In this document: piece by piece, positions 17,209-26,506 of the stretch | How positions within the stretch are numbered: the first letter of the stretch is position 1 | How the letters are laid out: each line of letters opens with the position of its first letter | Assembly (NCBI GenBank): GCA_025449845.1 | Contig: JANWIP010000020.1 | Location: forward strand, 62,001-126,000 | Source: Solirubrobacteraceae bacterium | GTDB lineage: Bacteria; Actinomycetota; Thermoleophilia; Solirubrobacterales; Solirubrobacteraceae | Length of the DNA: 64,000 bases | Reading direction: 5' to 3' | Notes under the pieces: model-generated | Database searches by the model: none | Told to the model about the DNA's origin: nothing | Seen by the model: only the letters and a program-made list of their open reading frames with translations | Made by a program: the position numbers and the translations under genes

Positions 17209-18294
17209 CTAAGGCGTGAACTTGACCGTGATCACATCGCCGTCAGTCATGACGTAATCACGCCCCTCCAGGCGCAAGGTTCCGCGTTCACGGCCACCCG
17301 CGTAGCCGCCGGCATCGACCAGGTCCTGCCAGCCGATGACTTCGGCGCGGACGAAGCCCTTCTGGATGTCGGTGTGGATCTCGCCGGCTGCGTGCCAGGC
17401 GCTCAGGCCCTGGCGCAGGTGCCAGGACTGGGCGGGCTTGGCCTCGCCGGCGGTGAAGAAGGCAATCAGCTGCAGGAGTGAGAAAGCGCCGTGGATGATC
17501 CTTTCAAGGCTGGATTCGCTGACGCCGAGCTCGGCTCGCATGGCCGTGGCGTCCGCCTCATCGAGTTCGGCCAACTCGGCCTCGATGCGGGAGGAGACGG
17601 CCACCGCCCCGGCGCCCTGCGCCCGGGCATGCGCGGCGATCGCGGCGGGCACCTCCTCGGAGCCCTCATCGACATTGGCGACGTACAGCACGGGCTTGGC
17701 CGTTAGCGAGCCGAGGTCACGGACCGCGTTCGGTGCATCTGCCGGCACGGGCACCGTGCGCACGGGCTTGCCCGCCTGCAATGCGGCGATCGCTTCTCCG
17801 AGCCAGGCCTCCTCGGCCACCGCCACACGGTCGCCTCCGCGTGCGGTGCGCGTGACGCGTTCCAGGCGCCGCTCGGCCTGCTCCAGGTCGGCCATGATCA
17901 GCTCGGTCTCGATCGTGTCGATGTCGCGCACCGGGTCGACGCTGCCCTCGGGGTGAATGACACCGTCATCGCCATGCGCCCGCACGACGTGCACCAACGC
18001 GTGGGTCTCACGGATGTTGGCGAGGAAACGGTTGCCAAGGCCCTCGCCCTGATGCGCGCCCGCCACCAATCCGGCGATGTCGTGGAAGTCGATCGTGTCC
18101 CACACGAGCTCCGAGGCTCCTACCGTCTCGGCCACCTGCTCCATGCGCCGATCCACAACCGGCACGACCGCCACGTTTGGCTCAATCGTCGTGAAGGGAT
18201 AGTTGGCGGCCTCGACGCCAGCCTTGGTCAAGGCGTTGAACAGCGAGGACTTGCCCGCGTTGGGCATCCCCACGATGCCGATGCGTGTGCTCAC
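17209..18294 (-). CDS. ychF: Redox-regulated ATPase/GTPase YchF
   Basis: VSTRIGIVGMPNAGKSSLFNALTKAGVEAANYPFTTIEPNVAVV...DIAGLVAGAHQGEGLGNRFLANIRETHALVHVVR; GTG start 18294. Confidence 0.93.
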   Translation of the reverse strand: MSTRIGIVGMPNAGKSSLFNALTKAGVEAANYPFTTIEPNVAVVPVVDRRMEQVAETVGASELVWDTIDFHDIAGLVAGAHQGEGLGNRFLANIRETHALVHVVRAHGDDGVIHPEGSVDPVRDIDTIETELIMADLEQAERRLERVTRTARGGDRVAVAEEAWLGEAIAALQAGKPVRTVPVPADAPNAVRDLGSLTAKPVLYVANVDEGSEEVPAAIAAHARAQGAGAVAVSSRIEAELAELDEADATAMRAELGVSESSLERIIHGAFSLLQLIAFFTAGEAKPAQSWHLRQGLSAWHAAGEIHTDIQKGFVRAEVIGWQDLVDAGGYAGGRERGTLRLEGRDYVMTDGDVITVKFTP

Positions 18295-18776
18295 CGCGCG
18301 ACCTCTGCGACGAGCGCACCGAGCAAGCCGCCGGCAAGGATGTCGGAGGGATAATGGACACCCAGGTACAACCGCGACAGCGCCAGTCCCTTCGCCAGCA
18401 CAATCAGCGGCACGGCGGGCAACCCCAGCCGCGCATAGGAGATCGCGCCGGCGACGGACGTCGAAGCATGAGCGCTGGGGAAGCTCAATTGGGTCGGCGT
18501 GCTCGTCAACGCCGGCAGTCCCGGCAGCTGCGGGCGGGGCCGGCGGACGATCTGCTTGATGGCCGTGTTCAACGCGTACGTGCCGGCCACGGTGCCCGTC
18601 GCTCGCCGCCACTGCGCCCGGCGACGGGCATCGATCGCCCAACCCCCCACACCGATCGCCAGCCACACCGCGCCGTGCTGCCCCAACCGTGAGAAGCCGG
18701 CGACCGCGCGCTCCGCACCGGGGTTGTGGAAGCGCGTGCGCGCCGCCAGCAGCACCCGCTCATCAAAGGACATCAA
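18291..18776 (-). CDS. PAP2-family phosphatase
   Basis: KQIVRRPRPQLPG...SFPSAHASTSVAGA...SRLYLGVHYPSDILAGGLLG. Confidence 0.9.
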   Translation of the reverse strand: MMSFDERVLLAARTRFHNPGAERAVAGFSRLGQHGAVWLAIGVGGWAIDARRRAQWRRATGTVAGTYALNTAIKQIVRRPRPQLPGLPALTSTPTQLSFPSAHASTSVAGAISYARLGLPAVPLIVLAKGLALSRLYLGVHYPSDILAGGLLGALVAEVAR

Positions 18777-18782
18777 CTCGCC

Positions 18783-18891
18783 CGTCTAAGCAGTCGAGGG
18801 GCAAGCGATACAAGGACGCACCGAGCGAAGTGTGCTTCGCACACGAGCGAGGGAGGACGCCGTAGCGCGCCGCTCATCGGCTGCTTAGACG
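18783..18891. repeat. Intergenic inverted repeat with nested hairpin
   Basis: CGTCTAAGCAG (18783-18793) / CTGCTTAGACG (18881-18891), perfect 11-bp arms; inner GTGTGC-TTC-GCACAC. Confidence 0.7.
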
Positions 18892-19103
18892 CCGAAACCG
18901 ACGCGCTGGTCGTCTGTCTCGGCACGGACGTAGACGACCTGGCCGAGATACAGGCGCACCGGCCCGTCCTCGCTCTCAAGCTCGTGCCAGCCGCCCTCGC
19001 CGAGCCCGGCGTAGAGACCCTTGAGCTCATCTTCGTTGACCTTCAGCGCAAGCGAGTGCCCACCCTGGAAGCCGATGCTGATGCGACGAAATTGCAAAGC
19101 CAT
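18885..19103 (-). CDS. Small conserved hypothetical protein
   Basis: 72 aa, MALQFRRISIGFQGGHSLALKVNEDELKGLYAGLGEGGWHELESEDGPVRLYLGQVVYVRAE; abuts the next gene. Confidence 0.65.
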   Translation of the reverse strand: MALQFRRISIGFQGGHSLALKVNEDELKGLYAGLGEGGWHELESEDGPVRLYLGQVVYVRAETDDQRVGFGV

Positions 19104-19525
19104 CAGTGTCCCTCTCCATCTGCCGGCTGGACGATCTCGGTGAGCACGCGGCCGGTTCCCTTAGGCTCCAGGAAGGCCACGAGCGCGCCGCCGATGCCCA
19201 CGCGCGGGGTCTTGTCGATCAACGGTAGTCCGGCTTCAGCGAGCTGCTGCAGGGTGGCCTCGATGTCTGGGACCTGGTAGGCGATGTGGTGCATCCCCGG
19301 CCCTCGCTTGGCCAGAAACTTGCCGACAGGGGTGTCGGGCCCGAGCGGGGCCAGCAGCTCGATGTGGTTCTCGCCGACATTGAGCAGCACCGCCTCGACT
19401 CCCTGATCCTCGACGATCTCACGGTGCGCCACATCAAGCTTGAAGCCATCGCGCCAGAGCTCCAGCGCGGAGTCGATCTCCTGCACGGCAACGCCGACAT
19501 GGTCGATACGGTCGAACACGCGCAT
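19103..19525 (-). CDS. mce: Methylmalonyl-CoA epimerase
   Basis: FDRIDHVGVAVQEIDSALELWRDGF...ENHIELLAPLGPDTPVGKFLAKRGPGMHHIAYQVPDIEATLQQL; start re-placed. Confidence 0.88.
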   Translation of the reverse strand: MRVFDRIDHVGVAVQEIDSALELWRDGFKLDVAHREIVEDQGVEAVLLNVGENHIELLAPLGPDTPVGKFLAKRGPGMHHIAYQVPDIEATLQQLAEAGLPLIDKTPRVGIGGALVAFLEPKGTGRVLTEIVQPADGEGH

Positions 19526-19583
19526 GAGTGTATCCGTGTTCCCGAGCCCCTGCGGGAGCCGCGTAGGTTCGCTCGCCGCGCGT

Positions 19584-21320
19584 CTAGAGGCGGGCGCTGC
19601 CGGGTGGGGTCTCCCCCAGCGCGGCGTCCACGGCGGTGGCAGCGGCCACCACGCGCAAGCCCACACCCGGCGCGCGCTCCAGGCGCGGCACGCCGCGCAT
19701 GATGCGATCGATCGCATCGCGGTCGAGCACCTCGTTCTCGAGCAGCTCCTGCGCCAGCTCGTCGAGCTTGCCGCGATGACCGACGATCAGCTTCTGCGCC
19801 GCGCGGCGCGCCTCCTCGATCAGCCCCTGGCGCTCTTCGTCGCGCAGCCGCAGCGTCGTCTCCGAGAGCTGCACGTTCCCATCGGGCGAGCGCCCCACCC
19901 CGGCGGTGCCCATCGCGTAGTCGTGCACCATCGAGTGCGATATCTCCGCCACGCGCTTGAGGTCATCCGAGGCCCCCGTGGTGACCGCCCCGAACACGAT
20001 CTGCTCGGCGACCCTGCCGCCCAGCAGCACCGTCAAGTAGTCGAGCAGCTCCTCGCGCGTCTTCAGGTAGCGGTCCTCGGCGGGCAGGTTCAGCGTGTAG
20101 CCAAGCGCCCGGCCGCGCGGGACGATCGAGATGCGATGCACGCGGTCGACCGAGGGCAGCAGCTCCCCGCACAAAGCGTGCCCCGCCTCGTGGAAGGCGA
20201 CGACACGCTTCTCGTGCGCGTTCAGCACGCGCCTTGACTGCACCCCGGCGATCACGCGCTCAAGCGCCGAGTCGAAATCCTGAGCGCCGATCACCTTGGC
20301 GTTGCGGCGGGCCGCGAAGATCGCAGCCTCGTTGCAGATGTTCGCCAAATCCGCCCCAGTCAGGCCGCTCGTCTGCTGCGCTACCAGTTCCAGATTCACA
20401 TCGTCAAGCGGCTTGTTGCGCGTGTGCACCATCAGCACGCCTTGGCGCCCGCGCACATCGGGCGGGGCCACGAATACCTGACGATCGAAGCGCCCGGGGC
20501 GCAGCAGCGCCGGGTCGAGCTTGTCGAGCAGGTTGCTGGCGGCGATCACCACCACCCTGCCGCTGGAGTCAAAGCCGTCCATCTCCACCAGCAGCTGGTT
20601 GAGCGTCTGGTCCTTCTCGCCTGAGATGTCTGAGCCGCGGCGCCCGCCGACGGCGTCGAGCTCGTCGATGAAGATGATCGCCGGTTCGTGCTTGCGCGCC
20701 TCGCTGAACAGGCGGCGGATGCGCGCCGCGCCCAGGCCCGCGAACATCTCCACGAAGGCTGCCGCGCTCTGCGCGAAGAACTGCGCGCCCGATTCGCGGG
20801 CCACGGCCTTGGCCAGCAGTGTCTTGCCCGTGCCGGGCGGGCCGTGCAGCAGGATGCCCTTAGGCACTCTTGCGCCGAGCGCGTGGAACTGCGCGGGTTC
20901 GCGCAGGAACTCCACGATCTCCTGCAACTCCCCCTTGGCCTCGTCCACGCCGGCGATGTCGCCGAAGGACACCGCCTGGCCCGATGCCGGCTTGATCTGC
21001 TGCGGCTTGACGCGTGGCATCACCTTCAGCGTGCGCCACATCAGGAAGATAAGGCAGAGGAAGAAGATGATCATCACGACGCTCGACCACTGGTAGGCCC
21101 AGTTCTGGATGTGTTCGGCGATCGAGATGTGCGGCGCGGAGGTATGCGCCTGCTCGCTCTTAAGGATCGCCGCGCGATGGGCGGCAGCCAGCGCGGCCGC
21201 GTGCTGCGCCTGGGCGGCGGCCTTCACGGCTTCCGCGTGGTGATGCGCAGCGGCTACCACGGCCGCATGGTGTGTCTGCGCCTTCGCGCTTACGGCTTCA
21301 GTCGCTTCGCTCACAGTCAT
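19584..21320 (-). CDS. ftsH: FtsH-type ATP-dependent zinc metalloprotease
   Basis: GPPGTGKTLLAKAVARE; FIDELDAVGGRRG; AFHEAGHALCGELLP; single TM; His/Ala-rich N-terminus. Confidence 0.92.
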   Translation of the reverse strand: MTVSEATEAVSAKAQTHHAAVVAAAHHHAEAVKAAAQAQHAAALAAAHRAAILKSEQAHTSAPHISIAEHIQNWAYQWSSVVMIIFFLCLIFLMWRTLKVMPRVKPQQIKPASGQAVSFGDIAGVDEAKGELQEIVEFLREPAQFHALGARVPKGILLHGPPGTGKTLLAKAVARESGAQFFAQSAAAFVEMFAGLGAARIRRLFSEARKHEPAIIFIDELDAVGGRRGSDISGEKDQTLNQLLVEMDGFDSSGRVVVIAASNLLDKLDPALLRPGRFDRQVFVAPPDVRGRQGVLMVHTRNKPLDDVNLELVAQQTSGLTGADLANICNEAAIFAARRNAKVIGAQDFDSALERVIAGVQSRRVLNAHEKRVVAFHEAGHALCGELLPSVDRVHRISIVPRGRALGYTLNLPAEDRYLKTREELLDYLTVLLGGRVAEQIVFGAVTTGASDDLKRVAEISHSMVHDYAMGTAGVGRSPDGNVQLSETTLRLRDEERQGLIEEARRAAQKLIVGHRGKLDELAQELLENEVLDRDAIDRIMRGVPRLERAPGVGLRVVAAATAVDAALGETPPGSARL

Positions 21321-21372
21321 CCTTGCCTGCCTGGTACACCATCCATGGCGTCATAAACGACAGTATGAGGGC

Positions 21373-22719
21373 TCAGCCCAAAATACGCAACGCCAGGTCG
21401 CGGAAGAACTCGGCCGCGAAGCCCAGGTCGCGCACATCGATGCGCTCGTCGGCCCCGTGGATCAAGGGCATCGTCTCGAACAGCGACTGGTGGCGGTGGG
21501 GAAAGAAACCGTACGCAACGCACTCCGGGAATGCCGCGCGGAAGTGGCGTGAGTCGGTGAAGCCGGGGAGGATCACGGGCACCACCTCGGCGCCCGGGTC
21601 GTGCTCAGCGACCCACTTCGAGATGGTCTGCATGAGGGGTGTATCGATCGGCGAGCGATTGCCCACCACGCGCTCGGTGAACTCAACGCGGGGATTAGGA
21701 CCTGCCGGTGGGTGGGGGGGTGGGTGGGGGGGTGGGTGGGGACCCAATACTTCCTCGATGCCGCGCAGCACCTCCGCTTCGCCCAAACCAGGGGGCACGC
21801 GGCAGTCCACCTTCAGCTCGGCCCGACTGGGTATCACGTTGATCTTCTCCGACGCCTTGATGCGCGTGGGTGTGAAGGTCACGCCGAACATCGGCTCAAA
21901 CACCGTCACCAAGCGCTCGTCCTCCGCCGCCATCCGCGCCACGGCGGCTACAGGGTCGGCAGGGTCCTCGCCCAGTCCCTTTAGGAACGCCTCGGGCTCG
22001 GCCGTCAACTCGTAGGCCGGCTGGCGGGCCGCCAGGCGCTCCAGCAGCGGCGCCATCTTCAACAGCGCGTTGTCTCCCATCTTGGGCATCGAAGCGTGTC
22101 CCGCCACGCCGTCGGTCGTGAGCGTGAAGCGGAACACGCCCTTCTCCGCACAGCACACGCCGTACAGGCGCCGGGCGGGCGGGCCTCCATACTCGAACAC
22201 CGCACCGCCGCCCTCGTTCACGAGCAGGTCACAGCGCACCTTCTCGGGGTGGTTCTTGGTGATCCATTCCGCGCCTAGTTCGCCGCCGGTCTCCTCGTCA
22301 ACCACCGTCACGATCAGCAGCTCGCCGTGCGTGGGGCGCCAGCCTTCGCGGGCCAGCGCGGCCGCCGCCGCGATCTCGGCCGCCACCTGGGACTTCATGT
22401 CAAGGGCGCCTCTGCCCCATATGTAACCGTCGTGCACCTCGCCGGACCAGGGACCGTGACTCCACTCCTCGGCGTCGGCCAAGACCGTATCGACGTGGCC
22501 CAAATAGCAGAGGGTGGGGCCGGGCTCCGTGCCTGTCAGGCGCGCCACCAGGTTTGGCCGCCCTGGCTCCGCGCCTAGCAGCTCGCACTCAAAACCCGCC
22601 TCGCCCAGCAGCTTCGCCAGGTACTCCTGTGCCGGGCGCTCATTGCCCGGGGGGTTGACCGTGTTAAAGCGCAGCAGCTCGCCCAGCAGCTCGGTCGCCT
22701 CCTGACTCAGCCCACTCAC
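21373..22719 (-). CDS. M20-family metallopeptidase
   Basis: LCYLGHVDTVLADAEEW...WGRGALDMKSQVAAEIAAAAAL...VVDEETGGELGAEW; GTG start overlapping the upstream stop. Confidence 0.88.
   Translation of the reverse strand: MSGLSQEATELLGELLRFNTVNPPGNERPAQEYLAKLLGEAGFECELLGAEPGRPNLVARLTGTEPGPTLCYLGHVDTVLADAEEWSHGPWSGEVHDGYIWGRGALDMKSQVAAEIAAAAALAREGWRPTHGELLIVTVVDEETGGELGAEWITKNHPEKVRCDLLVNEGGGAVFEYGGPPARRLYGVCCAEKGVFRFTLTTDGVAGHASMPKMGDNALLKMAPLLERLAARQPAYELTAEPEAFLKGLGEDPADPVAAVARMAAEDERLVTVFEPMFGVTFTPTRIKASEKINVIPSRAELKVDCRVPPGLGEAEVLRGIEEVLGPHPPPHPPPHPPAGPNPRVEFTERVVGNRSPIDTPLMQTISKWVAEHDPGAEVVPVILPGFTDSRHFRAAFPECVAYGFFPHRHQSLFETMPLIHGADERIDVRDLGFAAEFFRDLALRILG
21708..21745. repeat. G-rich microsatellite inside M20 peptidase gene
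   Basis: Tandem ggtgggtggggg units encoding PHPPPHPPPHPP. Confidence 0.85.
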
Positions 22720-24488
22720 ACCGCCGATCGTACCTGCCCGGGGAGCTTTAAACACGCCGCCAGCAACGCCTGGGTGTACTCGTGTTGCGGCGCGCGGAAC
22801 AGCTCCTCTGTGGGGCCCACCTCGACCACCTTGCCGTTGCGCATCACCGCTACGCGGTCGCTCACGCCGCGCACGACCATCAGGTCATGGCTCACCAGCA
22901 GGTAGCTCAAGGGGCGGGTGGGGGCCCCTTCCTCCTGTAGGCGGACGAGCAGATCGAGTACCTGCGCGCGCACCGTCGCATCGAGCGAGGACACCGGCTC
23001 GTCCAGCACCAAGGCCCTGGGGTCACAGGAGAGCGCACGCGCGATTCCCACGCGCTGGCGCTCACCACCTGAGAGCTCATGGGGGTAGCGCTCCAGGTGC
23101 TCCGCGCGCAGTCCCACCCGCTCCAGCAGCTCAGTCGCGCGTTCGCGCCACTGGGCGTGCGGGACCTCGCGTAGACGCAGGCCCGTCTGGAGAATCCACT
23201 CCACGCGGCGGCGGGGATTAAGCGACGCGTGGGAGTCCTGGAAGACCATCTGCAGATCGCGCCTGACGGGCGTCAGCTGGCGGCCTTTGGCCTTGGTTAT
23301 GTCCTGGCCCCGGAAGTGGATCGTGCCGCTGCTCGCGTCCGTCAGCCGGATCAGGCAACGGATCAGCGTCGTCTTCCCGGCGCCCGACTCGCCCACCACG
23401 CCGAGCGTTTCGCCCTCGCCCAGCGTCAGTGACACGCTGTCGAGCACCTGCACACGAGTACGCCTGCTGCCGCGGAAGGTGACGCTCAGCTCGCGCGCTT
23501 GGAGCAGCGCCCGACCCTGCAGTTGCGCCCGCTCCTCCAACGGTGCCTCTCCAGCGATGCCCAGCCCAGTTGAGTAGTGCGATCCCCCGGCGGCTCCCGG
23601 CGTAATCGAGGATTGTGGCCCGACCCACGCGCGCGGCGAGCGCACCGGGCGCGGAGCGTATGCCGCAAGCAGACTCTGCGTGTAGGGGTGCGCGGGCGCC
23701 TGCAGGATCGCGTCCGCCTCGCCCTGCTCGACGAGCTGCCCGCCGCGCATCACGAGGATGCGGTCGGCGAGCTCGGCCACCACGCCCAGGTCGTGGGTGA
23801 TGAACAGGATGCCCATCTCGGTGCGCTCACGCAGCTCCCGCAGCTGGGCCAGTATCTGCGCCTGCGTGGTGACATCCAGCGCTGTCGTGGGCTCATCCGC
23901 GATCAACAGCCCCGGCTCGCAGGAGAGCGCCATGGCGATCATCACCCGCTGGCGCATGCCGCCCGAGAGCTCGTGTGGGTAGGCGCGCACGCGCGAGCGC
24001 GCGTCGGCGATGCCGGCGCGGTCCATCAGCTCCACCGCCTGCTCGAGCGCCTGCGCACCGTTGACGAGCGGCTGGTGCGCGCGGATCTGCTCGGAGATCT
24101 GCCAGCCAACCCTCTGCACCGGGTTTAGCGAGCTAATGGGGTCCTGGAAGACCATCGCCATGCGCCGGCCGCGCAGGGCCTGCAACTCCCGCTCGCTCGC
24201 GCCCAGCAGATCCTCCTCCTCCAATCTCACCGCGCCGGACATGCGCGCGCCGAGCCTGCGCGTCAAGCCCATCAGCGTCAGCCCGATCGTCGACTTCCCC
24301 GAGCCGGACTCGCCTACCAGCGCGAGTACCTCTCCTCGCCTGACCGCGAAGGACACGCCGTCCACCGCCCGCACCTCGCCGGCTTCGGTGTCAAAGGACA
24401 CGCGCAGGTTGGCCACATCCAGCAACTCAGCGGCCCGGGCCGCGGTGTCGGCGCGCGGCGCCTCGCCGGATACGGAAGCGTCGCTCAT
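22716..24488 (-). CDS. Oligopeptide ABC transporter, fused dual ATP-binding protein (DppD-DppF/OppD-OppF type)
   Basis: Two Walker A ([18 protein letters not shown]) and two signature motifs ([16 protein letters not shown]). Confidence 0.93.
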   Translation of the reverse strand: MSDASVSGEAPRADTAARAAELLDVANLRVSFDTEAGEVRAVDGVSFAVRRGEVLALVGESGSGKSTIGLTLMGLTRRLGARMSGAVRLEEEDLLGASERELQALRGRRMAMVFQDPISSLNPVQRVGWQISEQIRAHQPLVNGAQALEQAVELMDRAGIADARSRVRAYPHELSGGMRQRVMIAMALSCEPGLLIADEPTTALDVTTQAQILAQLRELRERTEMGILFITHDLGVVAELADRILVMRGGQLVEQGEADAILQAPAHPYTQSLLAAYAPRPVRSPRAWVGPQSSITPGAAGGSHYSTGLGIAGEAPLEERAQLQGRALLQARELSVTFRGSRRTRVQVLDSVSLTLGEGETLGVVGESGAGKTTLIRCLIRLTDASSGTIHFRGQDITKAKGRQLTPVRRDLQMVFQDSHASLNPRRRVEWILQTGLRLREVPHAQWRERATELLERVGLRAEHLERYPHELSGGERQRVGIARALSCDPRALVLDEPVSSLDATVRAQVLDLLVRLQEEGAPTRPLSYLLVSHDLMVVRGVSDRVAVMRNGKVVEVGPTEELFRAPQHEYTQALLAACLKLPGQVRSAV

Positions 24489-25435
24489 CGCGCCAAGCGG
24501 ATGCGCGGGTCAAGCGCGGCGTAGAGGATGTCCACCACCGCGCCGAGCACCACCACGGCGCAGGCGACCAGCAGCGTGACGACGAGCACCGGCGGTACGT
24601 CCAGGCGCGCGATCGATTCGGCGGCGTACTGCCCCACCCCGTGCAGATCGAAGACCGACTCGATCACGATCGCCCCGCCGCCCACCACCGCGGCAAAGTC
24701 CAGGCCCCACAGCGTGACGATCGGGATCATCGAGTTGCGCAACACATGGCGGACGAGCACGCGGCGCTCGGAAAGCCCTTTGGCATGAGCGGTGCGCACG
24801 TAGTCCTCACCCATCGTGTCCAGCACGCTTGAGCGCAACACGCGCGCATAGACGCCGATAAAGGCGACCGACAGCGCGAGCCAGGGCATCAGCATGTGTG
24901 TGAACCAGCCCCAAGGATCACTCGTCAGGTGCACGTAGCCGCCCAGCGGCAGCAGTTCCAGGCGGTAGCCGAGGTAGTAGAGCAGCAGGGCACCGAGGAA
25001 GAAAGCGGGCGTGGAGACGCCGACGAGCGCGACGACGGTCAGCGAGCGGTCGACGAAGCGCCCGGCGGTGATCGCGCTGAGCACTCCGAAGAGCACCCCG
25101 AAGAACAGCCAGATCACACCCGCCCCCACGGCCAGTGAGAGCGTTGGCGGCAGGCTGCGGAGGATTTCTTCCTCGACGTTGATCTGTTGCGAATAGGAGA
25201 CGACGCTGCCGTTGAGCACCTTTTCCATCGTCGTTAGGTACTGGTCATAGACAGGTCGATCAAAGCCCCACGCGTGGCGCACGTCCTGCACCTGCTGGGG
25301 TGTCGCCAGGCGCCCCGCCATCCGCACCGCGGGATCGCCACCGGGGATCACCTGGAAGATCAGAAAGGTGAGCAGCGAGATCGCGAGCAGCACAGCGGCC
25401 ATGCCGGCCAGGCGGCGTGCGAGGAAGCCGGCCAC
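24485..25435 (-). CDS. ABC transporter permease (DppB-like)
   Basis: MAGFLARRLAGMAAVLLAISLLTFLIFQVIPGGDPA; EDYVRTAHAKGLSERRVLVRHVLRNSMIPIVT. Confidence 0.92.
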   Translation of the reverse strand: MAGFLARRLAGMAAVLLAISLLTFLIFQVIPGGDPAVRMAGRLATPQQVQDVRHAWGFDRPVYDQYLTTMEKVLNGSVVSYSQQINVEEEILRSLPPTLSLAVGAGVIWLFFGVLFGVLSAITAGRFVDRSLTVVALVGVSTPAFFLGALLLYYLGYRLELLPLGGYVHLTSDPWGWFTHMLMPWLALSVAFIGVYARVLRSSVLDTMGEDYVRTAHAKGLSERRVLVRHVLRNSMIPIVTLWGLDFAAVVGGGAIVIESVFDLHGVGQYAAESIARLDVPPVLVVTLLVACAVVVLGAVVDILYAALDPRIRLAR

Positions 25436-25438
25436 CGC

Positions 25439-26506
25439 TCAGGCCTCCTCGACGGCCGCGCCGGCGGTAGTGGGTCGCGGCAAGCGCATGGCAATCGCCC
25501 GCTGACCCGCGCGCGGGTCGAGCGCGTCGCGCAGGCCGTCGCCAAAGACGTTGACGCCGAGCACTGCGACGACCAGCATCAAGCCGGGCGCAAGCACTAA
25601 ATGAATCGCTCCCGGGGTGAGACGGATGCCTTCCGCGAGCATCGTGCCCCACGAGGGATTTGGGTCCTGCACGCCCGCCCCCAGGTAGGAGAGACCGGCC
25701 TCCAAGAGGATGGCATTGGCCAGCATCAGCGGGATGAACACGACGATCGTAGAGGTCAGGTTGGGCAGGATCTCCTCGGCCAGGATGCGCAGGTGCCCGC
25801 GGCCTTGCACGCGGGCGGCGTCGACGAACTCGCGTCGGCGCAGGCTCAAAACCTGCCCGCGCAGCGGCCGCGCGACATAAGGCACGAAGACGACACCGAC
25901 GATCAGCGCAGGCAGCAACAGCGAGCCGCTGTGCAACTTCACCACCCCTAGGTCAAGCCCCCCGACCGCGAGGGCGACCCCCAGCGCGACCCCCAGCAAG
26001 ATCGGCGGGAAGGCCCAGATGACATCCAGCAGCCGTGAGAGCACGCCATCGGTCACGCCTCGGAAATAGCCGGCTGAGGTGCCGATCAAGACTGCCAGCA
26101 GCATCGTGATCAGCGTGGCAATGGCGCCGATCTCAAGCGAGTTGCGTCCTCCGTAGAGCAGCCTCACCGCCACGTCGCGCCCGTTGGCGTCGGCCCCGAG
26201 GAAAAAGCGCGAATGCCAGGTGGGACCGATCGGCACGCCTGTCGGCGAGACGACTTCCAGCGTCTTGCCGCCGACCTTGACGGTTTCAGTGATGTGATTG
26301 TCGTTCGGGCCCGTATGCGCAATGTCGTGCGCGTACACCGGCGCGAGCAGACACAGCACCACGACCGCCAGGAAAAGCCCGCCGAAGGCAAGCGTGGCCC
26401 GGCTGCGCGCCAGGCGCCGCCACGCGAGCCGCCAGGGTCCCCTACCCGCGGGGGGCGGCCCCTTCGTCGCCGGCGGCGACCTCATCCCCGGCCGCAGTGG
26501 TGTCAT
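25439..26506 (-). CDS. ABC transporter permease (DppC-like)
   Basis: LGADANGRDVAVRLLYGGRNSLEIG; EFVDAARVQGRGHLRILAEEILPNL. Confidence 0.92.
   Translation of the reverse strand: MTPLRPGMRSPPATKGPPPAGRGPWRLAWRRLARSRATLAFGGLFLAVVVLCLLAPVYAHDIAHTGPNDNHITETVKVGGKTLEVVSPTGVPIGPTWHSRFFLGADANGRDVAVRLLYGGRNSLEIGAIATLITMLLAVLIGTSAGYFRGVTDGVLSRLLDVIWAFPPILLGVALGVALAVGGLDLGVVKLHSGSLLLPALIVGVVFVPYVARPLRGQVLSLRRREFVDAARVQGRGHLRILAEEILPNLTSTIVVFIPLMLANAILLEAGLSYLGAGVQDPNPSWGTMLAEGIRLTPGAIHLVLAPGLMLVVAVLGVNVFGDGLRDALDPRAGQRAIAMRLPRPTTAGAAVEEA

Noticed and set aside
21690-21760. Tandem G-rich repeat considered as CRISPR-like array
   Set aside because: Short homogeneous microsatellite without spacers, in frame within a peptidase gene.
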